This document shows positions 10,936 through 21,260 of a DNA stretch of 64,000 bases, one piece after another; within the stretch, counting starts at the first letter, position 1, and every line of letters begins with the position of its first letter. A program made the translations under genes and the position numbers. The notes below the pieces were generated by a model, which saw only the letters and a list, made by a program, of their open reading frames with translations, was not told the origin of the DNA and ran no database searches. Source of the stretch: Limnephilus marmoratus (taxonomy: Eukaryota; Arthropoda; Insecta; Trichoptera; Limnephilidae); NCBI GenBank assembly GCA_917880885.1, contig OU862934.1:32162734-32226733 (forward strand), written 5' to 3'.

Positions 10936-11438
10936 GTGACGAGTGATAAGTGATAAGTGATAAGTGATAAGTGATAAGTGATGAGTGATGAGTGATGAGT
11001 GATGAGTGATAAGTGTTAAGTGATAAGTGATAAGTGATAAGTGATAAGTGATAAGTGATAAGTGATAAGTGATAAGTGATAAGTGATAAGTGATAAGTGA
11101 TAAGTGATAAGTGATAAGTGATAAGTGATAAGTGATAAGTGATAAGTGATAAGTGATAAGTGATGAGTGATGAGTGATGAGTGATGAGTGATAAGTGATA
11201 AGTGATAAGTGATAAGTGATAAGTGATAAGTGATAAGTGATAAGTGATAAGTGATAAGTGATAAGTGATAAGTGATAAGTGATAAGTGATAAGTGATAAG
11301 TGATAAGTGATAAGTGATAAGTGATAAGTGATAAGTGATAAGTGATAAGTGATAAGTGATAAGTGATAAGTGATAAGTGATAAGTGATAAGTGATAAGTG
11401 ATAAGTGATAAGTGATAAGTGATAAGCGATAAGTGATA
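10936..11438. repeat. (AAGTGAT)n satellite, 7-bp unit
   Basis: About 70 copies of a heptamer, nearly perfect, with short blocks of a GAGTGAT variant near 10980-11010 and 11163-11190. The spaced variant blocks suggest segmental duplication within the array. All minus frames read as LITYHLS-type repeats; these are not genes. Confidence 0.95.
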
Positions 11439-11503
11439 CAAATATATATCATTTTATATTTTTTAATGTAGCTATAACTTTGTGGTTAACCATTATAGAA
11501 AAA

Positions 11504-11717
11504 TGAAACAATTCAACTTTGTATAAACCACTTATATAATGCGTAAATCCGACCGGTTTCGGAACAAACGTTCCTTCTTCAGGGCAAGCTTATACTAATA
11601 ATAGCTTATACTTATATTATTATTAGTATAAGCTTTCCCTGAAGAAGGAACTTGTGTTCCGAAACCGGTCGGATTTACGCATTATATAAGTGGATTATAC
11701 AAAGTTGAATTGTTTCA
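11504..11717. repeat. 214-bp palindrome with facing hammerhead-like cores
   Basis: Two arms of about 100 bp are near-perfect inverted copies, from TGAAACAATTCAACTTTG at 11504 to its complement ending at 11717. Each arm contains the CTGAAGA...GAAACCGGTCGG arrangement seen at 1984-2608, so this is a foldback form of the same terminal repeat without the coding interior. A transcript would form a very long hairpin. Confidence 0.85.
11636..11683 (+). ncRNA. Hammerhead-ribozyme-like motif
   Basis: CTGAAGA at 11639-11645, GGAAC/GTTCC stem with a TTGT loop, GAAA at 11661-11664 and GGTC at 11667-11670. The mirror copy on minus has tcttcag at 11576-11582 and tttc at 11557-11560. As at 2570, one A is extra before stem II. 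Confidence 0.4.
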
Positions 11718-11916
11718 GTTTTTTTTTTTTAAGATATCATTTTACTTATTTTTTTGTAAAACTCAAAAAAATCGTGTTTGAAAACCTGCAAACGGTTACG
11801 CTCGAGTTGCTGTATTCCTTTTTTTGCATTTCTTTAATTTTTAAACATTCCCACAGTGCTAAAAAAGATGATTGGGTAAGGACTGTTTCACGAAATAGTT
11901 GAAAGAGCCAGTTTCA

Positions 11917-12230
11917 CTTTGGGAGGCGGGTATAAGTATTCGATACGTTTCGTGACTTAGCAAGGTTGCCCGGCTTTACGGGGGTAATGTTTGTCTGGGT
12001 CCTGGCGGCACATGCTTTTGCCCACCTACTGCGTGGCGGGCCGGTTCGGGAGAGACTGGTTGATTGACCCCCAGATTTCTACCCACCCCTCATGTCTTTT
12101 TCCTTCCCAGAATCTCTCCTTCAATTCTCTAAAAAGGCTCTCCACACAGCATCCACAAATATGACATAAGCCCCTAGGGAAATGGTTTTCCTCAGGGCCT
12201 CCTATGTGGTGGTAATGTAAAAAAAATGCA
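11917..12230 (+). mobile_element. SINE1 copy (long-type middle)
   Basis: The head is partly deleted, then GTGACTTAGCAAGGTTGCCC, the long-form middle (GTGGCGGGCCGGTTCGGGAG), CCCACCCCTCATGT, and the tail with CCTCAGGGCCTCC and TGTAAAAAAAA. It belongs to the subtype with an extra middle block that most short copies lack. Confidence 0.8.
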
Positions 12231-12425
12231 ATATAGGAAGGATTTCAGATTACCGAACGAGAATAGAGGGCCAATCTTGTATGATCAATCTCTCGTAGTA
12301 TGGCCCCGGATTCTGTAGGTAGTTATGGAGAATTTGTGGCACTCGAATATAGAGATACTTTATGGGGGAGGTATTAGATTTCGTTAGCAGGGCGGTGGAA
12401 CCCTTTATGGGCTTACTGTTTTTCG
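12230..12425. other. Unclassified spacer
   Basis: Moderate GC content, with no repeat partner or frame seen. Confidence 0.3.
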
Positions 12426-12644
12426 TATGAATTAACTAAATAACTAATTAACCCATACGCCAATTCTCCACAGGGATAGGCAGACAGGGTAAGCTGCCAA
12501 ACAACATGGTCTTGGCACACACTACTTGCTTCAACCACATTCACACACCGTCTCATTTTTTCTTCTGTTATTTTGACGTTTGACCCAAATCAAATATTTG
12601 GTTCACTTTTTTTAAATTTACTTACTATATTATAATGTGTACAC

Positions 12645-13262
12645 TTTTTTTTTACATTAACTCCACACAGGAGGCCCTGAGGAAAATGATTTCCCTCAGG
12701 GCCTATGTCATCTGGGATGCTGTGTGGAGGGTCTTTTTGAGGAGAGGAAGGAATGAACATTGGTCTTGAAGAGACCCATGTTGAAGGAAGGAGGAAACAC
12801 AGAGGCTGGCAAATCATTCCACAGCCGAGCTGTTGAACACAAGAACGAGTCGAAGAAACGACCCGTTCTCATGTGACAAATGTCAACCGTGTACAAATGT
12901 TGGGCACGCGTTTGGCGTGTTTCCCGACTATGCACCGGTGCCGAAGGGATCAATGATGCTAGTTCCTCGGAGCATCTTCCATTGTAATACCGGTAGAACA
13001 AGGATAGCGTTCGCACCCGACGCCTGTGCTCTAAAGATTGCAATCCGTATGTTAAGATGGGAGAGTCTATTAAACGGACCGCCCGTTTCTGCACAGAGTC
13101 GAGGGTATTTTTCAGGTATTTTAGAGCTCCAGACCAGAGGTGGCTGCCAAATTCAACCGTGGGGCGCACTTGTGATTTGTACAGGGCCAGCAGTTGTATA
13201 CTATTAGAGTATCTGCGGGCCCTGTACAGTACGCCCAGTTTTTGGGAGGCTATCTTAACAAG
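12645..13262 (-). mobile_element. LINE B copy 1, 3' part
   Basis: Begins (3' end) with a T-run at 12645, then the hairpin tail and the C-terminal coding end. It is inserted in the RTE fragment. Its last ~110 bp is the tail shared with SINE1. Confidence 0.85.
12708..13255 (-). pseudogene. LINE B RT C-terminal region
   Basis: An open minus frame of 153 residues from RPTVEFGSHLWSGA through VQKRAVRLIDSP, SLFYRYYNGRCSEELASL and STARLWNDLPASVFP to a TGA at the start of the tail, plus about 85 bp of upstream coding sequence. This is the thumb and C-terminal domain of a CR1/Jockey-group LINE polyprotein. RT catalytic motifs lie further 5' and are missing. The same region is found at 20245-20642, 35225-35490, 38760-39262 and 55110-55290. 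Confidence 0.8.
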
Positions 13263-13825
13263 AAGATAAATATTAAATATAAAATATATATAGATTTTTT
13301 TTTAGTTCTCCTCACTGGGAGATCCAGTGCTGAGGGGTACAATGTTTTGGTTAGAAAGTTTTCAGCGCACTCCTGCAATGTCTTCCTCGGGCGTCCCCAA
13401 CTTCTTCTACCATTCGCATTCGGATCATATATTCTCCTTACACCCCTTTCTTTGGATATTCATAAAACATATAAGCGACAAAGCAACCCTTTCTTAATCT
13501 TACTCATTACGCTTACATCGGCGTTGCATTCTTTGCGAGTCTCTACATTAACATTTCTCTCACATTTTTACATGACTTTAATACACAAACGCCTCAAGAA
13601 CCTTATTTCCAGAGCATTCGGTCTACATTCACCTTTTTTCTACCAGCTCCTTGCCTCACTACCCTACAAAAGGGTAGGCATCAGCACTCCATTGTGGACT
13701 GATAGCTTCGCTTCTTTGAACCTTATTTTGTAATCGCCAACCACGTTCAGTCCTTAGTTAATGAATGTTCTATACCCAGTCATCTCTCGTGAACATACTT
13801 TAAAATACACAAACTCATTTCGTAA

Positions 13826-14137
13826 TTTATTAGCACGTCCAATGTCCATACTACATATATTATTATTGTCAAGGACAGACAAATCGATAACTTTGCAATA
13901 TAAGATCGAAAGGCGTAACTTTCGATGATTTTATATCGATACGCCGAGCAAGGTTTCAATGTTGACAACCGTACCGATAATAAATCGATATACGCTGACA
14001 ACACTGGCTGATCTGTCTACGAATTCACATTCCACGACGTCAAACACCAATCTAAAAATAAAAAATAATAAATTGGCAAAGATGAATTGAAATACGAATC
14101 TACATATGCATTGTTTAGTCCGCATTTACTTTTGGAC
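13826..14137. other. Unclassified sequence with repeated TCGAT motifs
   Basis: Several ATCGAT words occur between 13880 and 14000, with no coding or repeat family recognised. Confidence 0.3.
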
Positions 14138-14468
14138 ATTAAACGCAGTGGCGGCGTAAGGGGGGGGCGGTCCGCCCCGGGTACCAAGCACCGAGGGGTG
14201 ACAACGACAACTCACTCGTACAGTCAAAGAATGCACAAAATCTCCCTCCATAAAGACATATCAATAAATAACTACCTACTCTTGTACCTAGCTACATACC
14301 TGCATAGATACTAATACATATTTTGAAACGCATCGCAACTATATTTTCATTTTTGTTGAATATAATTTCTAATTCCCTAAAAGAATGAATTCATGTTGCT
14401 GAATTCATTCCCTAAGATGACATAGTCTCCGAGGAAAATTATTTTCCTCAGGGCCTCCTGAGTTTTTT

Positions 14469-14793
14469 TTTACATGAGCTCCTCATAGGAGGCCCTGAGG
14501 AAAATAATTTCCCTCAGGGCCTATGTCATATTTGGGGATGTTGTGTGGAGAGTTTTTTTAAAGAAAGGGAGGAGAGGAGAGTTCTGGGAAGGAAAAGGGT
14601 TTAAGGGGTGGGTAGGAATTTGGGGTTCAGTGTGTCCTGGTCAACCGCCTCCAAGACCTAATCAAACCTCACCCCATCAACCCGGGCACCCTTGCTAAAT
14701 CACAAAAAGTAGCGAACCACTTGGGGTGACCTATGGCAGAGGTGTCGGTTATCCAATAAAGGTTCCCGGGGCAGCGGTACCCATTCCCGCCTG
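14469..14793 (-). mobile_element. SINE1, full-length, inside the hAT
   Basis: T-run at about 14465-14475, then the hairpin tail, middle and head (GGTACCCATTCCCGCC). Just before it, 14412-14462 is a plus-strand SINE1 tail fragment, so two tails face each other. Confidence 0.85.
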
Positions 14794-14847
14794 ATTGTTT
14801 GATCTTATACCGCGCGTGCCTAACATCGAGCGCGGTGTGAAATACTA

Positions 14848-15990
14848 ATGAAAAATACAGGCGTGTCCTTTAAACGACTATCAGAGATAATATGGAGTGC
14901 TCATCACGACGCTGTTAAATCATTGAAGAATAATTTTGAGATGGTTGTATCAACACTCGAAGAGATGTGCAATCCCAGCACAGCAAAGAAAGAGTCGAAG
15001 CAAGAGAAGCAGCATCAATACCAGCTTTGTGTTACTTCAGTTTTCAATGCTATCTTTCCTTTTGGTGTGAAGTCCTAGAAGAAGCTAATCAGACCAGAAA
15101 GTATACATATATAAAAATCTGGACTAACATTGGAAAAGTATGTAATAAAAATTAAAGCTCTTAAAAACTTTCTTCAAATTTGACGTAACCAAATAATGAA
15201 AAAGGCTATTTGCTACGCAATAAAAAAATGTGAAGAAGACATTCCGATTGAAGGAAAAAGAGAAAGGAGGAGATTTCTAAAACGTATGCCTGCTGAAATG
15301 GCCCGAGATGCTGGACTTACATTATCAGAGGAGCTGCAGAGAGCAATGATACAATGTCACGATAGATTTTATGAAGAAATAAACCATCGTTACAGGGCAA
15401 CGGATTTTATGCTGGTTATATTTAGTGTTATTCAGCCTAAAACGTTGGTAACATCACCAGAAGAAGTGGAATGGTTCCAAATCTGTTAAAAATTTACGAT
15501 GAATTTTCAGCAAAGGACATCGTGTTGAGGAACGAGTTACGGTTGAGGCGGCAATTGGAAGCCGACAACATTTCTGCCCAAGAAGCAGTTCAATGGACTA
15601 CATTGGAGCTTATCAGATTCATCGTAAAATGGGGTTATTTTGAGTCTGTTCCAAGTTTAGCGCTATGTCTTAAGCCTCGATTACATTAAGCGAGTTCACA
15701 AGCTACTAGCTGGAGTATTCACTATCTGCTAGTAAACTCCTTCAGTGTAAAAATCTGCTAGTTAGCTAATTATATGATTACATTGAGCGAGTTCACTAGC
15801 AGATAGTGAATACGCTGGCTAGTAGCTTGTAAACTTGCTCAATGTAATCGAGGCTTGAGTTTTTTTTTAACAATATGTGTTTTGGTGGCTGCGTGTGAAA
15901 GGAGCTTTTCAGAGTTAAAATTATTAAAATCGTACTTAAGGTCCACAATGAGCCAAGCGCGACTAACCAATCTTTCTATTTTTATGAACT
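14848..15990 (+). pseudogene. hAT transposase, decayed
   Basis: Three stretches of one protein are visible. The first (14848-15078) reads KNTGVSFKRLSEIIWSAHHDAV. The second (15196-15489) includes ERRRFLKRMPAEMARDAG. The third, after the MITE, ends with the hAT dimerisation signature CERSFSELKLLKSYLRSTM at about 15885-15950, followed by a stop near 15990. The layout resembles the zf-MYM/TTF-type hAT transposases of animals. Frameshifts separate the parts, and the N-terminal zinc finger was not found. Confidence 0.8.
15673..15856. mobile_element. Foldback MITE, 184 bp, inside the hAT gene
   Basis: Arms starting AAGCCTCGATTACATT (15673) and ending with its complement (15856) pair over about 60 bp each, with ACTATCTGCTAGT in both. 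It interrupts the transposase just before its C-terminal dimerisation domain. A diverged longer relative is at 17717-18166. Confidence 0.8.
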
Positions 15991-16149
15991 GAAAGAGACA
16001 GGTAATAAATTAGGATAATGTGATCGAATATATTAGTAAAATTAAATCTCGTATGCATGTTTAGTATTTGGTGTTTTATTTTAAGTAGGGGTGCTCAATA
16101 CAAAACCGCCCCGGGTGCCAATCTACCCTACGCCGCCACTGATTAAACG

Positions 16150-16965
16150 ATAGTTAATTAGGTACTTAAAGGGGTATTTAGTCATATTTTAACCATTTTC
16201 GTTTTTCAAAGATCGAACGAAATACATTGCCAATGGATCACGCGTACAACTTCTTTGAATTCTAAGAGCTTCGTTAGTGCAATCCGTTGAATTTAACGAA
16301 CATTATTAAAAATATGTCTATAATGACAGATAACCGAAACTATCTGATACTACAGAGGCTGCGCTAAAATGTATCAATCGTTGGTCGGAATATCTGTTAC
16401 CAAGCGTTAACCGTGCTCGCAAATCTTTATAGCTGACCATAGTTGACGGATTTGGTCAATATTGCATTGATGAAGGGTTTTATCAATCGTCCACGCTAGA
16501 CCTCCTGTAAATAAAAATTAAATAAAACTGTCACCAATTAATAATGAACTTCGCCCATAACCGGGAATACCCCCTTTTCCCTGCATGCAAGTCAAGCGTC
16601 TAGACTAGTTGGACCGATTCCAAGGCAATACCCAGACACTATACACAATAGCCAGTGTACCCGCTACACTACTACCCAGCCTACCTCTGAACTGTCTCGC
16701 ACCGGGTAGGCAGATATCGACTTCCGATACGGATATTATCTTATTGTATCAGATATCATTATAACTTGTTCAGATTTTTGATAAGCACAACGAACACATT
16801 ATATAAAAGTCTTCTAAGATGCAAGGTTTCCTATTAAGAATAGGTATGTAAAGTTTTCAAAAGTGCTCTAAGACTGGAAATATTATTTTGTTCATTGGTC
16901 AGAAGTCCACTGTTAAGGGGTTCATATCAGCTGTTTAATGTTTTTGAAAACGAGTGAAATGTGTT
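16150..16965. other. No recognisable feature
   Basis: Unique-looking sequence with mixed GC and only short random frames. Confidence 0.35.
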
Positions 16966-16969
16966 TTTT

Positions 16970-17500
16970 AACCATTTATTTGCCGAGAAAAATAAAAAAA
17001 ACGAAATCGAAAAAAAATCGAATATCTACTCACAAACAAAAAAATAGTACCACAAAATCGACTTCACATGTGATATAAATTGTGAAATAAAACAAATTAA
17101 TAAAATACAATTTATTTGCCACGCCGGGATTCGATCCCGCGACCTTCGGAGTACGAGTCAAGAGCCTTACCGCTGGACATGCGGTAGAAGCGAAACTTTA
17201 TCAAAACAATCTCAACCAATACTTAAAAAGTGAGGTCATAATCAAAGCGACCAATGAGCGTAGACCCAGCGTATTTCCGTTTCATATCTCAACCAATATG
17301 AGCCTTTAAAAGTGATATCATAATCAAAGCGGCCAATGAGCGCAGTTGATGCGTTGCAGGTGCAGTAATCGTCATTTTCGTTTTATCCGAAATCTAAATC
17401 ATAGCGGGGCTATAGATGTTTCACTTCAATAATATTTGGCTGATTTGTATAGCGTAATTTTTGTGAAAAATCTCCTCAAAGGCGCTGTACTAATAAATAC
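16970..17500. repeat. Repeat R3 copy with a tRNA-like segment
   Basis: Parts of this block recur elsewhere: 16970-17090 resembles 46255-46375, 17178-17400 is the inverse of 44095-44330, and 17440-17500 (GTGAAAAATCTCC, GGCGCTGTAC) resembles 57570-57640. In the middle, 17118-17190 is tRNA-like on minus. No protein coding is seen. Confidence 0.55.
17095..17190 (-). mobile_element. tRNA-like SINE2 head
   Basis: On minus it reads like a tRNA: an A-box-like AGCGGTAAGGC and a perfect B box GGGATCGAATCCC, followed by CGGCGTGGCAAATAAATTG. The same B box and AAATAAATT link occur in SINE2 at 52644-52967. The full SINE2 body is absent. Confidence 0.65.
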
Positions 17501-17716
17501 ATAATGAATAAATAATTTTAAAATAGCCGGTAACCCTAACTTAACTTAACCTATTTAACCATTTTTTATATTTTTTTTATCATCACTTTTAATTACCTTT
17601 CTGAGGTGCGTCTGAATTGGTATCATTCTGAGTTGTCCGGTCACCCTAAGACTTATAGGTAGTGACTAACAGACTTATTATTTTTATTTCGTTTAGATTT
17701 ATTTCTATTATCTTCT

Positions 17717-18166
17717 AAAGCCTGAATTACATAGATCGAGTTTACAAGCTACTAGTCGGCAAGTTTAAAAGCGGGTGAATCGGCGAGTGAGATTGTCATG
17801 ATGACACACGAAACTGTCTATTCGCTCAGTAGCGACAGTAGCAACTGAAATAACGACTCCCGCGCGAACCAATTCTGTCGACATTTTGTAAGAAAACTTG
17901 AGCTCGCAGCTAGCGCCACACGCTCTATAGTAGCGAGAATTACGACTCCTGCTAGAACTGATTCTGACAGTTACGAAATCAGCTGTTTGTGTGCCGCCAT
18001 TTGTGCGAGTAGCGAGTAAAGTTGACCACCATTCAACTTTTTTCTTAGATTGTCCACAATCTGCTAGTAAGCTAGTAATACGATTACACTGAGCGAGTTT
18101 ACTAACAGATAGTTAATTTCTCAGATAGTGGTTGATAAACTCCCTCAATGAGATCGAAGCTTTATA
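17717..18166. mobile_element. Foldback MITE, 450 bp, relative of 15673-15856
   Basis: Left end AAAGCCTGAATTACAT...TCGAGTTTACAAGCTACTAG; right end TTTACTAACAGATAG...GATCGAAGCTTT. The ends are imperfect inverted repeats of the smaller MITE. The centre (17790-18050) is more GC-rich and contains several AGTAGCGA words. Confidence 0.65.
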
Positions 18167-18188
18167 TAGATATGTACTGGGACTGGGA

Positions 18189-19768
18189 CCGATTCTGTTC
18201 ATTATCTACATCAACGATTTAACTAACCTTACCATTAAAGGAAACATAATCAGTTTTGCTGATGATACTGTTTTATTATTTTAAGAAGAAAATTGGACGA
18301 ATACATTTAATGAGGCTGAAAAAGGGCTTAGTGCACTTCAAAATTGGCTTAAAATCAACTCGCTTACCCTTAATATAAGGAAAACAAAATATATAACTTT
18401 TTCAATAAACTCAAGGGGCCAACCAATAAAATCACTAGAACTAAAATTACATGAATGCCATGGAAATAATATACAATGTTACTGCCCCGTCATCGAAAAA
18501 ACACAAAACATAAAATATCTCGGAGTAATTATTGACGAAATTCTTAGATGGGATCTACACATCAAAGGTATTACGGAAAAACTCACAAGTCTTATATATT
18601 TCTTTAAAAATCAAAGAAACGTGTTAAATAAAAAGGATATGAAAAAGGTCTACAACGCGTTATGTCATTCTCGAATTGAATATAGAATCATAGGATGGGG
18701 ATCTGCTGCACATACGTACCTACACAGCCTGAATACGATTCAAAAAGGAATCATAAAGACCATATTGAAAGTACCAATTAGAACACCTTCAAATGAAATT
18801 TTCAATAACTTTGAAGTAGCAAATGTACAACAAATATATGCCAAAAATATATTAATGAAGCTCTTCAAAAATAATGAATCCGCTACTAGACCGTGTATGC
18901 TGTTACGTTACGGAATTAATTCCCGTGCGAGCTAATAGCGAATTGACCCCTTGCACAGGCCCTCCGCCCCCCTCTCCCCACACCTCGCGGCGCCGGTAGC
19001 CAAGCGCCGAGCGGCTCCCCGCTTCCATTCCTTCGCCGGCCTTCGGCAGAACAACTGTGTTCCCCGTGATTCGCGCTAGTCGCTCTCCGTGAACTAACTT
19101 CACGATGTATTATTTGAATTGTGCTTTGTGCCCAGTACCTAGCCAGACGGCTGACTCCGCATCTCCCGTTATGTGAGTACCAATCTACTCACCTCCCACA
19201 CCGTGTGCTATGAACTACTTCTAACTTCACTAAACGTGTAGAGAGAGAGGAGAAAATTCTCGTTAGGCTAGCAGTGTAGTTAACCATGTGTATTGTGTAC
19301 CACCCTGTTCTGTTTTTACGAATAAACCCTTTAAGTGCTAAAACTGTGTTCTGATTGAGGAAGGAGACCCGGGGATTGTGAGGAAAGGAGGCGGAGGAGG
19401 AATTGCCAAGCGAACCACAGGCACTCGCCCTGTTTTTAGGAGGAACCTTGCTTGCGCCGACTCTGAGCTAGTCGTCGGCCGTGTATTGCGTGTCCTTTAC
19501 AGGTGTAGGGTTTAGCAAATGGCCGCAAGTAGTGGCAATGCTAACAATGCATAACACTAGATCGAATAAAAGTGATATAAAAAATATTCCAAGTTATAAA
19601 ACCACATTTGGACAAAGAAACTATACATACTTTGCAACAAAACTCTATAACATCCTTCCCCAAGACATAAAGCTAATAAAAAATTCAATTGAATACAAAT
19701 CAAGAATAAAAATATGGCTTAAAGAGGTCAATGAGAAAACCCTAGCGAAGACGCTAAAAACGACATAG
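18189..19768 (+). pseudogene. LINE D RT C-terminal region, interrupted
   Basis: The frame reads [17 protein letters not shown] at 18255-18266, IKYLGVIIDE, HSRIEYRIIGWGSAAH and VPIRTPSNEIF, with one in-frame stop at 18282-18284. At 18900 the coding sequence is cut by the LTR. At 19547 it resumes in the same frame and ends at about 19768 (TTFGQRNYTYFATKLYN). Removing the LTR and one copy of ATGC restores frame continuity, so the insertion was simple. Confidence 0.85.
18901..19546 (+). mobile_element. Solo LTR, 646 bp, with 4-bp TSD
   Basis: Starts TGTTA and ends TAACA, and is flanked by ATGC at 18897-18900 and 19547-19550. TG...CA ends with a 4-bp duplication fit a Gypsy-like LTR retrotransposon reduced by LTR-LTR recombination. 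A poly(A) signal AATAAA is at 19321-19326. It is markedly more GC-rich than its host. No internal retroelement gene is present. Orientation is inferred from the poly(A) signal. Confidence 0.88.
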
Positions 19769-19935
19769 AAGACAAATGAACTATATTTAAATAACTTTAG
19801 TCCGCCTCGGCACAGGACTCCCTAGTGAGGAGGACTAAGAAATACAATATTTTATACTTAATTTCACATTACATTTTGTATGTAAAAAATTTTCTTTATA
19901 GTCGCTATAATAAAAAAAAGATACATTTATATTGT

Positions 19936-20205
19936 TAATATTATTGTCAGTAGCTGCGTTTACTCCATAAAAATGCAAAGTACCCCACTTGGACACAAGT
20001 CAAATAAACTCATTTTACACTAGTGAGCTTTTGTCCCCTACTTACAGTGACACCATATCTAATCGATAGCATTACATATCTCTGACACGTGCCTTGTAGC
20101 ATTTGATGACTGTTAATGGATAACAGGAATTCCTGAACGAGTCAGTTTGGTGGAACGATGGTCATCGTTTTAAAATCGTGACCAGTGTTTCTGTTTTCAT
20201 AATAT
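19936..20205. other. No recognisable feature
   Basis: Spacer between the LINE D 3' end and a Helitron stub. Confidence 0.3.
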
Positions 20206-20206
20206 A

Positions 20207-20238
20207 CTAGCCAGTTCCCAGCATGCGTTGCAATGAAA
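20207..20238 (-). mobile_element. Helitron 3'-end stub
   Basis: On minus this reads CATTGCAACGCATG...GGCTAG followed by T, the terminal hairpin and CTAG of the Helitrons in this window. The body is lost at the LINE B T-run. Confidence 0.6.
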
Positions 20239-20642
20239 CCTTTTTTTTCAGATTACATCTACACAGGAGGCCCTGAGGAAAATAATTTCCCTCAAGGCCT
20301 AGGTCATCTTTGAACATGATGTATGAATGGTCTTTTTGAGTCGTAGAAATGACCCGTTATCATGTGACTAATGCCAATCGTGTACATGTGATGGGCGCGT
20401 GTTTGGCGCGTTTCCCGACTATGCACCGGTGCCGAATGGATCAATGATGCTAGTTCTTCAGAGCAAGTTCCATTGTAATACCAGTAGAACAAGGACAGCA
20501 TTCCCACCTGACGTCTGTGTATTAAATATTGCAATCCGTTTATTAAGTAAGGATAATCTATCAAAGTGACCGCCCGTTTATGCACTGAGTCGAGGGTTTT
20601 TGTTAGGTATCTTGGGACTCCAAACCAGAGGTGGTTGCCAAA
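20239..20642 (-). mobile_element. LINE B copy 2, 3' part
   Basis: T-run, hairpin tail and coding end on minus: VGMLSLFYWYYNGTCSEELASL and the C-terminal HSRETRQTRAHHMYT block, with one large deletion relative to copy 1 (the STARLW part is missing). The 5' side is cut by a SINE1 at 20643. Confidence 0.8.
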
Positions 20643-21062
20643 AAATGGAGGTGGGTATGGGTACCGCCGCTCCGGGAACCATTTATTGGATAACCAACAC
20701 CTCTGCCCTGGTCACCCTAAGTGGTTCACTACTTTGGTGATTAGCAATGATGCCCGGATTCATGGGATCAGGTTTATCTTGGCGGCAGATGTGTCTTCCA
20801 ATAACAGCGTGGCGGGCCGGATCAGGAGAGACTGGTTGAGGGAGATCCTCGGAATATTACCCTGCACCGCAGTGGAAAGGATGGATTCATTCGTCCGTCA
20901 CTCCTGGACACACTGACCACCAGATTTCGACCCACCCCTCATACCTGTTTCCTTCCCAGAACTTCCTCTCCTTCCTTCTCCAAAAAAGACCCTCCACACA
21001 GCATCCTCAAAGATGACGTACGCCCTGAGTGGAAGAATTTTTCTTAGGGCCTCCGGGCTCCG
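20643..21062 (+). mobile_element. SINE1, long subtype
   Basis: Head (GGTGGGTATGGGTACCGCC), central TTAGCAATGATGCCCGG, long-form middle with GCGTGGCGGGCCGGATCAGG and CCGTCACTCCTGGACACACTG, and a diverged tail ending near 21062. This is one of the fullest long-type copies. Confidence 0.85.
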
Positions 21063-21087
21063 GTGTCGATCTACAGAAAAAAAGAGA

Positions 21088-21172
21088 AACGTAGCGAACC
21101 ACTCGGCGTGACCTATGGCAATATACGATTTCCAGCATATATAGCAGCGGTACCTATACCCGTCTATAAAAT
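21088..21172 (-). mobile_element. SINE1 head fragment
   Basis: GTAGCGAACCACTCGGCGTG, CTATGGCA and GCGGTACCTATACCCG are the SINE1 head read on the other strand; the tail is absent. Confidence 0.6.
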
Positions 21173-21260
21173 TATACCACCAAATAGATCAATGAAATTG
21201 ATTATAATGCTCGAAATAGTATTAAGATGTGTGAAAATATTTGACCAATTAACAAAAAAA

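Larger units (their letters stand above)
12428..13825 (-). mobile_element. RTE-like LINE 3' part, interrupted by LINE B
   Basis: Minus-strand protein pieces match the C-terminal end of HmRTE-type endonuclease/RT: MRRCVNVVEASSVCQD...LSAYPCGEL at 12440-12560, and a GRPRKTW-like and HNGVLVPTL-like region in 13376-13720. The element is split at about 12606-13375 by LINE B (12645-13262) and a LINE D-like 3' tail. Many stops are present. The same fragment type recurs at 21261, 40667, 51120, 52405 and 52975. Confidence 0.7.
14146..16141 (+). mobile_element. hAT-superfamily DNA transposon with perfect 8-bp TSD
   Basis: Terminal inverted repeats begin CAGTGGCGGCGTA (14146) and end TACGCCGCCACTG (16141). 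They are flanked by ATTAAACG at 14138-14145 and 16142-16149, an exact 8-bp duplication as hAT elements make. The interior encodes a decayed transposase. It carries a SINE1 (14469-14793), a partial SINE1 tail (14412-14462) and a foldback MITE (15673-15856). Total span is 1996 bp, including these guests. Confidence 0.92.
18177..19935 (+). mobile_element. LINE D copy 2, split by a solo LTR
   Basis: The RT C-terminal region lies at 18189-18900 and 19547-19768, with 3' UTR to about 19935. The UTR holds a CCTCGGCACAGGACTCC hairpin, also seen in other LINE D copies. It is 5'-truncated at the VPQGS region. Confidence 0.85.

Noticed and set aside
10936..11438. CRISPR-like array
   Set aside because: Units are directly adjacent with no unique spacers; the same applies to all tandem arrays here.
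10823..11452. 209-residue frame across the (AAGTGAT)n array
   Set aside because: It is a seven-residue repeat produced by a heptamer; there is no promoter or splice context.
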